Below, one piece after another: positions 1-8,423 of a stretch of 47,289 nucleotides of DNA (its first letter is position 1; each line of letters opens with the position of its first letter). The position numbers and the translations under genes are program-made. The notes beneath the pieces were generated by a model. The model saw only the letters and a list, made by a program, of their open reading frames with translations. It was not told the DNA's origin and searched no databases. The stretch is from Bacteroidales bacterium (lineage in GTDB: Bacteria; Bacteroidota; Bacteroidia; Bacteroidales; P3). The stretch is taken from the NCBI GenBank assembly GCA_017962545.1, contig JAGCVD010000001.1, forward strand, positions 1 to 47,289, in the 5' to 3' direction.

Positions 1-105
1 ACCGGCAGCGTGACGATAGATGTGAGCGGCTACGCCAAGGGCGCCTACTTCGTCCGCGTGACGGGCGAGAGCACCACGGCCATCCGCAAGCTCATCGTGA
101 AGTAG
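1..105 (+). CDS. C-terminal end of a T9SS cargo protein (partial)
   Basis: The first frame is open from base 1 and stops with TAG at 103-105, giving the last 34 residues of a protein whose start lies outside the window. The tail contains GAYFVRV followed by a short spacer and IRKLIVK. This matches the end of the type A sorting domain of the type IX secretion system, which directs proteins across the outer membrane and is then removed. Nothing can be said about the mature protein. A strong terminator follows directly, so it is not cotranscribed with the ATP synthase genes. Confidence 0.75.
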   Translation, partial: TGSVTIDVSGYAKGAYFVRVTGESTTAIRKLIVK

Positions 106-126
106 TTGTTCATAAAACACTACATA

Positions 127-163
127 AAAAAGTGGAAGAGCCCCGTGCTCTTCCACTTTTTTT
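127..163 (+). terminator. Intrinsic terminator after the T9SS gene
   Basis: An 11-bp perfect stem (131-141 with 147-157) closes a 5-base loop and is followed by a run of seven T. A-rich sequence on the 5' side can extend the stem into the T tract. It isolates the atp cluster from the upstream gene. Confidence 0.9.
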
Positions 164-195
164 ATCCTTTTAACAAATAATTCAAAAAAAATGCT

Positions 196-203
196 TATCT
201 TTG
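196..203 (+). promoter_or_regulatory. Bacteroidetes -7 box before atpE
   Basis: TATCTTTG matches the Bacteroidetes -7 consensus TAnnTTTG. It lies about 55 bases before the atpE start and after the upstream terminator. No good -33 TTTG box is seen at the expected 19-21 base distance, so the match rests on the -7 element and position. Confidence 0.65.
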
Positions 204-257
204 CACTCGATTATGTCAATGAGAAAACAACGTTTAACAACTATTAAATAAAGCATT

Positions 258-515
258 ATGACAACACTATTGATTGCATTGCAGGCGGTTGCCAACCTGG
301 CTTGGGGCTACCTGGGAGCTGCTGTGGGTGCCGGTCTGGCTACCATCGGCGCAGGTATCGGCATCGGTAAAATCGGACAGGGCGCCATGGAAGGCATGGC
401 CCGCCAGCCCGAAGCCGGTGGCGACATCCGCTCGACGATGATTATCGCCGCCGCTCTGGTGGAAGGCGTCGCCTTCTTCGCTGTCGTGTGCTGCTTGCTG
501 GTCGTCCTCAAGTAG
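258..515 (+). CDS. atpE: ATP synthase F0 subunit c
   Basis: This 85-residue protein forms the membrane rotor ring of F-type ATP synthase. Two hydrophobic hairpin helices (about 10-43 and 58-84) flank the polar RQPEA loop at 49-53. Glu69 in LVEGVAFF is the ion-carrying carboxylate. The position matching the Na+-ligand Gln of sodium c-subunits is Ile36, and Gly70-Val71 follow the Glu where Na+ types have Ser-Thr, so I infer proton coupling. It is the first atp gene after the promoter at 196-203; atpB, which usually precedes it, is not here. A hairpin with a short T run separates it from atpF. Confidence 0.97.
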   Translation: MTTLLIALQAVANLAWGYLGAAVGAGLATIGAGIGIGKIGQGAMEGMARQPEAGGDIRSTMIIAAALVEGVAFFAVVCCLLVVLK

Positions 516-535
516 ACACACCCAAACAAAAACAC

Positions 536-562
536 GGGAGCAACGATTGGTTGCTCCCTTTT
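536..562 (+). terminator. Terminator-like hairpin between atpE and atpF
   Basis: A perfect 9-bp stem (536-544 with 550-558), 5-base loop and four T residues. The T run is short, so partial termination or 3'-end protection is more likely than a full stop. Its place after the c-subunit gene would favour extra atpE message. Confidence 0.6.
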
Positions 563-611
563 AAAGAGTATAAAGTTTAAGGTTTAAGGATTCTATTTCT
601 TGATTCTTAAT
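563..611 (+). repeat. Seven contiguous heptads between atpE and atpF
   Basis: The 49 bases divide exactly into 7-mers: four A/G-rich units ending TTAAGGT and TTAAGGA, then three units TTCTATT, TCTTGAT and TCTTAAT that read as similar purine-rich heptads on the other strand. The array fills the space right up to the atpF start. It belongs to the short-period repeat family described in the findings. Confidence 0.5.
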
Positions 612-612
612 T

Positions 613-1113
613 ATGAATAATCCCCTAATTAACCCCGGCCTGGGTACCTTTGTGTGGATGCTCGTGTCGTTCGGCATTCTGGCCTTCATCCTCATCAAGT
701 TCGGCTGGCCGATGATTCTCAAGAGTCTGAAGAGCCGTGAGGAGGCCATCGCCAACTCGCTCAACGAGGCTGCCAAGGCCCGCGAAGAGATGAAGCACCT
801 GGTGGCACACAACGAGGAGTTGCTACGCCAGGCCAAGATGGAGCGCGACGAGATGTTGCGCAACGCCCGTCTGGCCAGCGACCAGATAGTCGAAGAGGCC
901 CGCGCCAAAGCATCGGCCGAGGCCGACCGTATCGTCGAGAGTGCCCGCGAGAACATCAACTATGAGAAGCTCAAGGCTATGACCGAACTGAAGAACCAGA
1001 TTGCCAACCTCAGCATCGAGATTGCCGAGAAGCTCATCCGTGCCGAACTGGAGGACAAGAGCAAGGCCGATGCCCTGATTCAGAAAGAACTGGAACTGGC
1101 GAAGCTGAATTGA
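613..1113 (+). CDS. atpF: ATP synthase F0 subunit b
   Basis: The 166-residue protein is the peripheral stalk that holds F1 against the rotor. It has one N-terminal membrane helix (about 12-33, WMLVSFGILAFILIKF) followed by a long charged helix rich in Ala, Glu, Lys and Arg that should form the right-handed coiled coil, ending in the delta-binding segment. Length is normal for the family. ATG at 613 immediately follows the heptad array. It lies in the atpE-F-H-A-G cluster, 28 bases before atpH. Confidence 0.96.
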   Translation: MNNPLINPGLGTFVWMLVSFGILAFILIKFGWPMILKSLKSREEAIANSLNEAAKAREEMKHLVAHNEELLRQAKMERDEMLRNARLASDQIVEEARAKASAEADRIVESARENINYEKLKAMTELKNQIANLSIEIAEKLIRAELEDKSKADALIQKELELAKLN

Positions 1114-1141
1114 GTGGTTAAGTAGACAGTAGTTAAGACGA

Positions 1142-1699
1142 ATGAACAACTATCGTATCAATATCAACTACGCGAAGGCGCTCTTCATGCTGTCTGCCGA
1201 CCGCAGCGTCCTCGACACAGTGGCCGAGGATATGCGGCTGGTGAGCCGTGTGGTGTCCGAAAACCGCGAGTTGAACGTGGTCTTCGCCAATCCGACGGTG
1301 CGTTACGACAAGAAGACCGCCATCGTCGAAGAACTCTTCGGCGGCACTGTGAGTGAAGAGACGCTGGCCTTCCTGCGCTTCGTGGTGAGGAAGAACCGCT
1401 CCGTCAACCTGCGCGGCATCAGCGAGGCCTATCTGTCGCTCTATCGCGAGAGCAAGGGTGTTGTGCTCGGTGAGTTGGTGACACATCAGGAGACCGACGA
1501 CAGCGCCAAAGAGTTCGTGCGCCGTCTCATCGAGGAGTACACTGGCAAGCAGGTCGAGTTGCACACCGCCACCGACGTCCACATGCTTGGTGGCTTCAAG
1601 ATGGAGTTCGACCACAACATGTACGATGCGCGCCTACGTACCAAGATACTGAAGCTCCGCAAGGAGTTTGCCAAGAACGATTACGAAAGTAAATTGTAA
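1142..1699 (+). CDS. atpH: ATP synthase F1 subunit delta
   Basis: The 185-residue protein links the b stalk to the top of the alpha3-beta3 head. It begins [17 protein letters not shown], matching the conserved N-terminal start where Tyr-Ala-x-Ala-Leu is typical. The C-terminal [19 protein letters not shown] corresponds to the family signature usually read as LIGG...DGS(I/V)R. It ends 5 bases before atpA, in the usual bacterial F-H-A-G gene order. Confidence 0.95.
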   Translation: MNNYRININYAKALFMLSADRSVLDTVAEDMRLVSRVVSENRELNVVFANPTVRYDKKTAIVEELFGGTVSEETLAFLRFVVRKNRSVNLRGISEAYLSLYRESKGVVLGELVTHQETDDSAKEFVRRLIEEYTGKQVELHTATDVHMLGGFKMEFDHNMYDARLRTKILKLRKEFAKNDYESKL

Positions 1700-1704
1700 C
1701 GAAT

Positions 1705-3282
1705 ATGTCAGATATTAAACCTGCCGAAGTATCGGCAATATTGAAGAAACAACTGGCCGACGTCAACCTCGATGTCGAGCTTGAGGAGGTAGGCACGGTG
1801 CTCACCGTCGGCGACGGCATTGCTCGTGTCTATGGCCTCAACAACGCCCAGAGCGGCGAACTTGTGGAGTTCGACAGTGGCGACCAGGGCATCGTGCAGA
1901 ACCTCGAGGAGGACAACGTCGGCGTGGTGATGCTCGGCGAGATGACCACCGTCAACGAGGGGGACACCGTGAAGCGCACCAAGCGCATTGCCTCACTGCC
2001 TGTCGGCGAAGGTCTGCTGGGACGTGTCATCAACACCATCGGCCAGCCTATCGACGGCAAGGGCCCCATTGAGGGTGAAGTGTTCCCCATGCCCATCGAG
2101 CGTAAGGCTCCCGGCGTCATCTTCCGTCAACCCGTCGACCAGCCTCTGCAGACGGGTATCAAAGCCATCGACTCGATGATTCCCATCGGTCGCGGCCAGC
2201 GCGAGCTCATCATCGGCGACCGCCAGACCGGCAAGACAGCTATTGCCATCGACACCATCATCAACCAGAAGAACAACTACGACGCCGGCGACCCTGTGTA
2301 TTGCATTTATGTAGCCTGCGGCCAGAAGGGCTCTACGGTGGCCAACCTGGTGAAGACCCTCGACGAGAAAGGAGCTATGGATTACACCATCGTCGTCGCC
2401 GCCACGGCGTCGGACCCCGCGGCCATGCAGTTCTACGCCCCCTTCGCGGGTGCCGCCATCGGTGAGTATTTCCGTGACACGGGTCGCAACGCCCTGGTTA
2501 TCTATGACGACCTCTCAAAGCAGGCCGTGGCCTACCGCGAGGTGTCGCTGCTGCTCCGTCGTCCGCCGGGACGCGAGGCTTACCCTGGCGATGTGTTCTA
2601 CCTGCACAGCCGTCTGCTGGAGCGCGCCGCGCGTATCATCCAGAACGACCAGATTGCTGCGCAGATGAACGACCTACCCGCCTCGTTGCAGGGCAAGGTG
2701 CGTGGTGGCGGCTCGCTGACGGCACTGCCCATCATCGAGACACAGGCTGGCGACGTGTCGGCCTACATTCCCACCAACGTCATCTCTATCACCGACGGCC
2801 AGATATTCCTTGAGACCAACCTCTTCAACAGCGGCGTGCGCCCCGCCATCAATGTGGGTATCTCGGTCAGCCGTGTGGGTGGCAAGGCGCAGATCAAGAG
2901 TATGAAGAAGATTGCTGGTACGTTGAAGATGGACCAGGCACAGTATCGCGAGTTGGAGGCTTTCTCCAAGTTCGGTAGCGACCTCGATGCCGCCACCAAG
3001 GCGGTGCTCGACAAAGGTGCACGCAACGTGGAGGTTCTGAAACAGCCGCAGTACAGTCCTATGCCTGTCGAGGAACAGGTGGCTATTATCTTCTGTGGCA
3101 CTAATGGTCTGCTGCAGAAAGTGGCCGTCGACAAGGTGCGCGACTTCGAGAAGGCTTTCCTCTTCCTCATGAAGCAGCAGCACGCCGACATACTGGCCAA
3201 CCTGCGCGCCGGCAAGTTGATTGACAGCGACCTGGCCACTATGAAAGAACTGGCATTAGACACCGCTGAAAGATACAAATAA
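1705..3282 (+). CDS. atpA: ATP synthase F1 subunit alpha
   Basis: The 525-residue non-catalytic nucleotide-binding subunit of F1. The beta-barrel domain (about 25-95) leads to the P-loop GDRQTGKT at 171-178, Walker B aspartates D268-D269 in VIYDDLSKQ, the [20 protein letters not shown] signature (287-306), and the arginine finger R390 in SVSRVGG. Length is slightly above the usual 500-515. The stop codon overlaps the atpG start by one base (TAATG), consistent with coupled translation. Confidence 0.98.
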   Translation: MSDIKPAEVSAILKKQLADVNLDVELEEVGTVLTVGDGIARVYGLNNAQSGELVEFDSGDQGIVQNLEEDNVGVVMLGEMTTVNEGDTVKRTKRIASLPVGEGLLGRVINTIGQPIDGKGPIEGEVFPMPIERKAPGVIFRQPVDQPLQTGIKAIDSMIPIGRGQRELIIGDRQTGKTAIAIDTIINQKNNYDAGDPVYCIYVACGQKGSTVANLVKTLDEKGAMDYTIVVAATASDPAAMQFYAPFAGAAIGEYFRDTGRNALVIYDDLSKQAVAYREVSLLLRRPPGREAYPGDVFYLHSRLLERAARIIQNDQIAAQMNDLPASLQGKVRGGGSLTALPIIETQAGDVSAYIPTNVISITDGQIFLETNLFNSGVRPAINVGISVSRVGGKAQIKSMKKIAGTLKMDQAQYRELEAFSKFGSDLDAATKAVLDKGARNVEVLKQPQYSPMPVEEQVAIIFCGTNGLLQKVAVDKVRDFEKAFLFLMKQQHADILANLRAGKLIDSDLATMKELALDTAERYK

Positions 3283-4151
3283 TGGCAAACCTCAAAGAAG
3301 TCCGCACACGCATCGCGTCGGTGAGTTCCACGCAGCAGATTACCTCGGCAATGAAGATGGTTTCTGCCGCCAAGTTCCGTCGTGCGCAGAACGCCATCAT
3401 AGGCATGCGTCCTTATGCGGCTCAGCTGAACGAGATTATCGCCGACATTGACACCGGCGACGGTGTACAGACACCTTATCACGCCGTGCGCGAGGTGAAG
3501 ACAGTGGTATTGGTGGTGGTGACCTCCAACAAAGGTCTTTGTGGTGCTTTCAACAGCAATGTCCTCAAGTTGGCGCAGCAGCGAATCGATCACTATCGCT
3601 CCGAGCAGGTGTCCATCCGTATTGTTGCCATCGGCAAGAAGGCTTCCGAGTTGCTGGCGCGGCAGAAAGACCTGCAGGTCGGTAGTTATGATACCCTGCT
3701 TGACGCCCCAGCTTTCGATGCTGTGGCCACCTTGGCCGATACGCTGATGGACGACTTCGCCGAAAAGCGCATCGACCGTGTGGAGATTGTCTACAACCAA
3801 TTCAAGAACTCGCTGTCGCAGGTGTTCTCCGATGAGCAATGGCTGCCGATAGTCCCTAAGGACGTTAAGGCCTCTAAGGTCATTAAGAATAATGATTATA
3901 TCTTCGAGCCTTCCAAGGAAGAGATACTGCGTGAGATGATACCCCTCACGTTGCGCAGCACCTTCTACCGAGTGGTGCTTGACTCACTGGCTGCCGAGCA
4001 TGGCGCTCGTATGACGGCCATGCAGAAGGCTACCGACAACGCCACCGAACTCCTCAAGGACTTGCGGCTGAGTTACAACAAAGCGCGACAGGCTTCCATC
4101 ACCAACGAGATTATCGAGATTGTCAGCGGCTCCGAAGCCCTGAAAGGTTAA
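3282..4151 (+). CDS. atpG: ATP synthase F1 subunit gamma
   Basis: The 289-residue central shaft. The N-terminal helix carries the conserved R(T/I)xSVxxTxxITxAMKMV pattern (about 9-28), and the C-terminal helix ends in NKARQASITNEIIEIVSG. Both helices form the coiled coil inside alpha3-beta3. Residues 192-203 are a lysine-periodic stretch encoded by four 9-base DNA repeats (3855-3890) within the globular part. The gene ends the cluster; a strong terminator follows 16 bases after the stop. Subunits beta and epsilon are not nearby. Confidence 0.97.
   Translation: MANLKEVRTRIASVSSTQQITSAMKMVSAAKFRRAQNAIIGMRPYAAQLNEIIADIDTGDGVQTPYHAVREVKTVVLVVVTSNKGLCGAFNSNVLKLAQQRIDHYRSEQVSIRIVAIGKKASELLARQKDLQVGSYDTLLDAPAFDAVATLADTLMDDFAEKRIDRVEIVYNQFKNSLSQVFSDEQWLPIVPKDVKASKVIKNNDYIFEPSKEEILREMIPLTLRSTFYRVVLDSLAAEHGARMTAMQKATDNATELLKDLRLSYNKARQASITNEIIEIVSGSEALKG
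3855..3890 (+). repeat. Four 9-bp units inside atpG
   Basis: Units CCTAAGGAC, GTTAAGGCC, TCTAAGGTC and ATTAAGAAT lie end to end and in frame, encoding x-K-x triplets (PKDVKASKVIKN). The same TAAGG-centred 9-bp unit occurs in the ABC-F gene at 44009-44053, and TTAAGG heptads occur at 563-611. Confidence 0.5.
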
Positions 4152-4167
4152 ACAAGAACTAACGTCA

Positions 4168-4200
4168 GACACCGATGTTGTTATCGGTGTCTTTTTTTTT
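4168..4200 (+). terminator. Intrinsic terminator of the atp cluster
   Basis: A perfect 9-bp stem (4168-4176 with 4183-4191), 6-base loop and nine T residues. It ends only 6 bases before the ATG of the first C10 protease gene, leaving no room for a promoter after it. Confidence 0.93.
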
Positions 4201-4206
4201 AATGAA

Positions 4207-6381
4207 ATGAAGAGAGTAATACTGACCCTGTCCCTTCTGTTTGTTTTGGTCGTCACCGCAGTGGCGCGTCCTGTCGACGTGCAGCGTGCACGCCAGCTGG
4301 TGGAGGAGCACTTCTTTGCGCCGGCGTTGTGTGTGTCGCCTGCCGAATGGACTGAACTCTACGTCTTTGTCCCTACGCAGGGTAACGGATTTGTCATCGT
4401 CTCTGCCGACGACTGTGCGCGTCCTGTGCTGGCCTATTCCTACAGCAGCGCCTTCCCTGTTGACAACATGCCTGCCCATGTGGCGGCGTGGATAGACGGC
4501 TACCGACACGAACTTGCCGACTTGCGCAAGGCCGGTGCCACGCCCAGTGCTGCGGTGCAGCGCCTGTGGCAGCAGCCCAAGAGTGGTGTACTGCCAGTGG
4601 TGGAGCCGCTGATGACTACAACCTGGAACCAGGCGCCGTTGTACAACGCCATGTGTCCCTACTCCGTCACCGACTCGGCCCATGCTGTCACCGGCTGTGT
4701 GGCTACGGCTCAGGCGCAGGTGATGAAGTACTGGAACCATCCCGCCAAAGGGCATGGACGCCATTTCTATGTCAGTTATAACTTTGGCGGCCTTGCAGTC
4801 GACTTCGACACCCTCTACCAGTGGGACAGCATGCCCGACGCCTTGGGGTGGGGGAGCAGTGCCACCCAGATACACGCTGTGGCCCAGTTGATGTACCACG
4901 TCGGCGTGGCCATAGAGATGGGCTACGGAGTGAACTCTAGTGGTGCTTATATCATGGCCTATGGTTCCTATAACATGCCTTCGTCGGAGCGCTCCCTGCG
5001 TGAGCACTTCCGTTACAGCCCTACGCTCTATGCTGCATGGAAGCAGAGTTACAATGACGCCGACTGGGACTCGCTGATACGCAATGACCTGGTTCATGGG
5101 CGTCCTGTCCTTTACGCGGGCCATGATTCTGCTGGTGGCCACGCTTTTGTGCTCGACGGCTGCGACTCGATAGGCATGTTCCATGTCAACTGGGGCTGGG
5201 GAGGCTGGTATGACGGCTACTACACCACCGACTCGCTCTCTCCGGGCGCCGGCGGCATTGGTGGCAACGCAACCTACACCTTCAATATGAACAACGCCGC
5301 CCTCTTCGGCATACAGCCTTCCTACGGAAATGACACGGTGGCTGTGGTCAACGTCGTCAGTGCCGACAGCACGATGGGCACCGTCAGTGGTAGCGGCAGC
5401 TATGCCGCCTACGAAGACACCCTCTTCGTCAAGGCCACCGCCAATCCGGGCTACCGCTTTGCGGGATGGAAGAGCGGCAACACCGCCAATCCCCTAAACT
5501 TCGTCATCAATGGCGACTTCACCGACACGGCCCTCTTCGTCCCTCTGGGACGTGACACGCTGGCCTACTGCGGCAACCATTACAGCACGGGCTGGCGTGA
5601 CGATTATAGTACCGTCACCGAGTGGGGCATACGCATCCCCGCCACGCTGCGTAACGAGCTCCGTTCCCTCGCTGCTGTGCAACTCTTTGTGCCCACAGGG
5701 GGCTACTATACCCTATCTGTTTATTACGGTGAGAACATCCACGACGACAACCGTATTTATCAGCACCAGTACGACCTTACCGATGTGCTTGGCTGGACCG
5801 AGCTCGTCCTCGATAGTGCCTTGGTGTTGTTGGGCGACGAACCACTGTGGATTACTTTCAGCTTTACCGCTGTTTCGGTCTTCCCCGCAGCCTCCTCCTA
5901 CTATACCGGCGTCAGCGATGGCAGTTGGTATCGTTTGCCGCAGGGCTGGGTTCCCTTTGATGGGCAGGGCATCTACATGAGCTGGATGATTCGCGCCATC
6001 TTCAGCGAGCGTCCCTGCCGTGTGGCAGTTGAGAATGCCGGCTACTGCGAGCTTGACTCCTTCCATGGTGCCGGCGACTACCCTCTGGGTTCCACCGTCA
6101 CCGTGAGCGTCAGCGACCCCCAGTTCTCCTATTGGGAGGGTATCGGCGTCACTGATACGGCCATCACCTTCACTGTCACTGGCGACACCACTTTCCGCGC
6201 CTATTGCCAAGAGGTGGGTATCGACGAGGTCGAGGAGGACGACATAGCGCTCCCCGTCAAAGTCTATGATATGATGGGACGTTTGGTGGCCACGCGAAAC
6301 GACGATGTCCGTAGATTGCCGACAGGTGTCTACCTGCTCCGAAGAGGCCTCAATACCATTAAGAAAATTGTAGTGTTATGA
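4207..6381 (+). CDS. Secreted C10 (streptopain-type) cysteine protease, T9SS tail
   Basis: The 724-residue protein starts with a signal peptide (1-20, ending VTAVA). A Spi/streptopain-type propeptide follows (about 25-110). The C10 catalytic domain (about 135-370) has nucleophile Cys164 in VTGCVATA, His312 in GGHAFVLDG and the NWGWGGWYDGYY block (328-339). A beta-rich repeat of divergent InlB B type comes next (about 383-447, with ANPGYRFAGWKSG), then a carbohydrate-binding-like beta domain, a second InlB-like repeat, and a T9SS type A tail with VYDMMGRLV and GVYLLR. I infer an exported protease activated by propeptide removal. Its stop overlaps the next gene (ATGA). Confidence 0.88.
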   Translation: MKRVILTLSLLFVLVVTAVARPVDVQRARQLVEEHFFAPALCVSPAEWTELYVFVPTQGNGFVIVSADDCARPVLAYSYSSAFPVDNMPAHVAAWIDGYRHELADLRKAGATPSAAVQRLWQQPKSGVLPVVEPLMTTTWNQAPLYNAMCPYSVTDSAHAVTGCVATAQAQVMKYWNHPAKGHGRHFYVSYNFGGLAVDFDTLYQWDSMPDALGWGSSATQIHAVAQLMYHVGVAIEMGYGVNSSGAYIMAYGSYNMPSSERSLREHFRYSPTLYAAWKQSYNDADWDSLIRNDLVHGRPVLYAGHDSAGGHAFVLDGCDSIGMFHVNWGWGGWYDGYYTTDSLSPGAGGIGGNATYTFNMNNAALFGIQPSYGNDTVAVVNVVSADSTMGTVSGSGSYAAYEDTLFVKATANPGYRFAGWKSGNTANPLNFVINGDFTDTALFVPLGRDTLAYCGNHYSTGWRDDYSTVTEWGIRIPATLRNELRSLAAVQLFVPTGGYYTLSVYYGENIHDDNRIYQHQYDLTDVLGWTELVLDSALVLLGDEPLWITFSFTAVSVFPAASSYYTGVSDGSWYRLPQGWVPFDGQGIYMSWMIRAIFSERPCRVAVENAGYCELDSFHGAGDYPLGSTVTVSVSDPQFSYWEGIGVTDTAITFTVTGDTTFRAYCQEVGIDEVEEDDIALPVKVYDMMGRLVATRNDDVRRLPTGVYLLRRGLNTIKKIVVL

Positions 6382-8402
6382 AACGTCTGACCCTTGTTCT
6401 TGCCGCGTTGCTGGTGGCGCTGACTCTGCAGGCCAAACCTGTGGACCCCGCACAACTGCTGCGTGCCGCCCAACAGGTGCTGCAACGTTCCGACGTCGTC
6501 GACGTTACGCCCGCTGCCTTCAGCGACTGCCGGCTCTTTGTCGGCTCCGATGGTACGGGCTTCGTGCTCATCAGTGATGACGACTGCGTGCGTCCTCTGC
6601 TGGGCTACTCCCTCACTGATGTCTTCCCTGTCGAGGGACTTCCCGAGCATGTGAGGGCATGGGTGGAAGGCTACAGCCGCGAGATAGCCTCTGTCAAGGC
6701 CCTCGACGCCGCCCCGTCGCAGCGCGCTGCCGACGAGTGGGACCAGTTGCTCGGCGACCGTCAGTTACGCAAGACTGTGACCGCCGTGGGACCTCTGGTG
6801 AAGAGCAAATGGGGACAAGGTGACAAGTACAACAATCAGTGTCCTTACGACACCGTATCACACAAGTACTGTGTTACAGGCTGTGTGGCCACGGCCACAG
6901 CCCAGGTGATGCGTTATTGGAAACATCCCGAGGTAGGACGAGGCAGCCACAGTTACACTCATACCCAATATGGTACCCTCAGTGCCATCTACGACACCAC
7001 ATACTACAACTGGAGCAAGATGCCCACCACCTTCGGCACGATTGTCCACGCCAACCAAATCGCCGCTGTGTCGCAGTTGATGTACCATGTCGGTGTGGCG
7101 GTGGATATGACCTATGGTACCAGCGCCAGTGGAGGCTATACCAACCCGTTGGGCAATGTTCGGCGTGCTTCTGCCGAAACGGCTCTCAAGGAATATTTCC
7201 GCTACAATCCCGCGCTCTTTGCTACCTATAAGGAGGGTTACAGTGATGCCGCCTGGCGAGCCCTCCTCGACAGCGACCTGGAGGCCGGTCGCCCCATAGT
7301 CTATGACGGCTATGGCCCCAGTGGCGGTCACGCCTTCGTCCTCGACGGGCGCGATACCTTTGGCCTCTATCACTTCAACTGGGGCTGGGAGGGACAATAT
7401 GACGGCTTTTACACCCTTGACAGCCTGTCACCCGTGAGCACCGTCTCGTTCAGCCAGCTCAATTCCGCCATCGTCCACATCTACCCCATCAATGTCAACG
7501 ACGGGGTGGCGACGCTCAACGCGGTCTCCTCCGACCTTTCGCGTGGCACTGTCAGCGGCAGTGGTACTTACTCGGTCGACAGCATGCGCGTGCTGCTGCT
7601 GGCCACTGCCAAGCCCGGCTACCGTTTCGACCACTGGCGTAGTGGCAACACTGCCAACCCCATCATCACCTCGCCGACCAACGACCTCAACGACACCGCT
7701 GTCTTTGTTCCCTTGCACCGCGACAGCGTGGGCTACTGCCGCAATAACGGCGTCGGCTATAAGAACCTCACCGAGCAGGACTCGGTGGAGTGGGGCATAC
7801 GCATTCCCTTCGACTACTTCGAGGGCAAGCAGACCCTCCGTGAAGTGCATTTCTGGACCTACAGCACCATGGGGCCCTACCACCTGCGACTTTACCGTGG
7901 CACGGTGCCCGAGGGCGAGCCCTTCTACGCCGACAGCCTCATGGGCTCTGGCTACGGCATGGATATCTACCATATCCCCGAAGACCTCGCCATCGACTTC
8001 ACAGACACCACGCCCCTCTGGGTGACCATCTATGCCAAGGGGTCGATTTACCCAATCAGCTATTCCCACTTCACCGGCACTGCCGATGGCTCGTGGGTGC
8101 GCTACGACAGCGTATGGCAGCCCATATATGAGGTACTGCATGTCTATGGCAGCTGGATGCTGCGTGCCATCCTTGACCCGTCGACGCATGTGGGCGTCGC
8201 CGATGTTGTAGAAACGCCGATGCAGGTCAGCGTCAAGGACCGCACCGTCACGGCGATGGCCGAGACACCTGTCAGCCTTTATGATGTTATGGGTCGCCGC
8301 TTGTCTACGGCGTTGGGCGGCACGCTGCACTGCACGGTGCCCGCCGCAGGCGTCTATGTGCTTCGTGCCGGAGCCACCAGCAAAAAGATAATGGTATTCT
8401 AG
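6378..8402 (+). CDS. Second secreted C10 cysteine protease, T9SS tail
   Basis: The 674-residue protein is a clear paralogue of the upstream gene and overlaps it by 4 bases. Order of parts: signal peptide (1-19, ending TLQA), Spi-type propeptide, C10 domain with Cys169 in VTGCVATA, His318 in GGHAFVLDG and NWGWEGQYDGFY (334-345), one InlB-like repeat (KPGYRFDHWRSGNTANP), a beta domain starting YCRNNG, and a T9SS type A tail with LYDVMGRRLS and GVYVLRAG. It lacks the second InlB-like repeat of its neighbour. Catalytic residues are intact in both, so the pair looks like a recent duplication with both copies active. Confidence 0.88.
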   Translation: MKRLTLVLAALLVALTLQAKPVDPAQLLRAAQQVLQRSDVVDVTPAAFSDCRLFVGSDGTGFVLISDDDCVRPLLGYSLTDVFPVEGLPEHVRAWVEGYSREIASVKALDAAPSQRAADEWDQLLGDRQLRKTVTAVGPLVKSKWGQGDKYNNQCPYDTVSHKYCVTGCVATATAQVMRYWKHPEVGRGSHSYTHTQYGTLSAIYDTTYYNWSKMPTTFGTIVHANQIAAVSQLMYHVGVAVDMTYGTSASGGYTNPLGNVRRASAETALKEYFRYNPALFATYKEGYSDAAWRALLDSDLEAGRPIVYDGYGPSGGHAFVLDGRDTFGLYHFNWGWEGQYDGFYTLDSLSPVSTVSFSQLNSAIVHIYPINVNDGVATLNAVSSDLSRGTVSGSGTYSVDSMRVLLLATAKPGYRFDHWRSGNTANPIITSPTNDLNDTAVFVPLHRDSVGYCRNNGVGYKNLTEQDSVEWGIRIPFDYFEGKQTLREVHFWTYSTMGPYHLRLYRGTVPEGEPFYADSLMGSGYGMDIYHIPEDLAIDFTDTTPLWVTIYAKGSIYPISYSHFTGTADGSWVRYDSVWQPIYEVLHVYGSWMLRAILDPSTHVGVADVVETPMQVSVKDRTVTAMAETPVSLYDVMGRRLSTALGGTLHCTVPAAGVYVLRAGATSKKIMVF

Positions 8403-8423
8403 AAAACAAAAATACACAACAAT

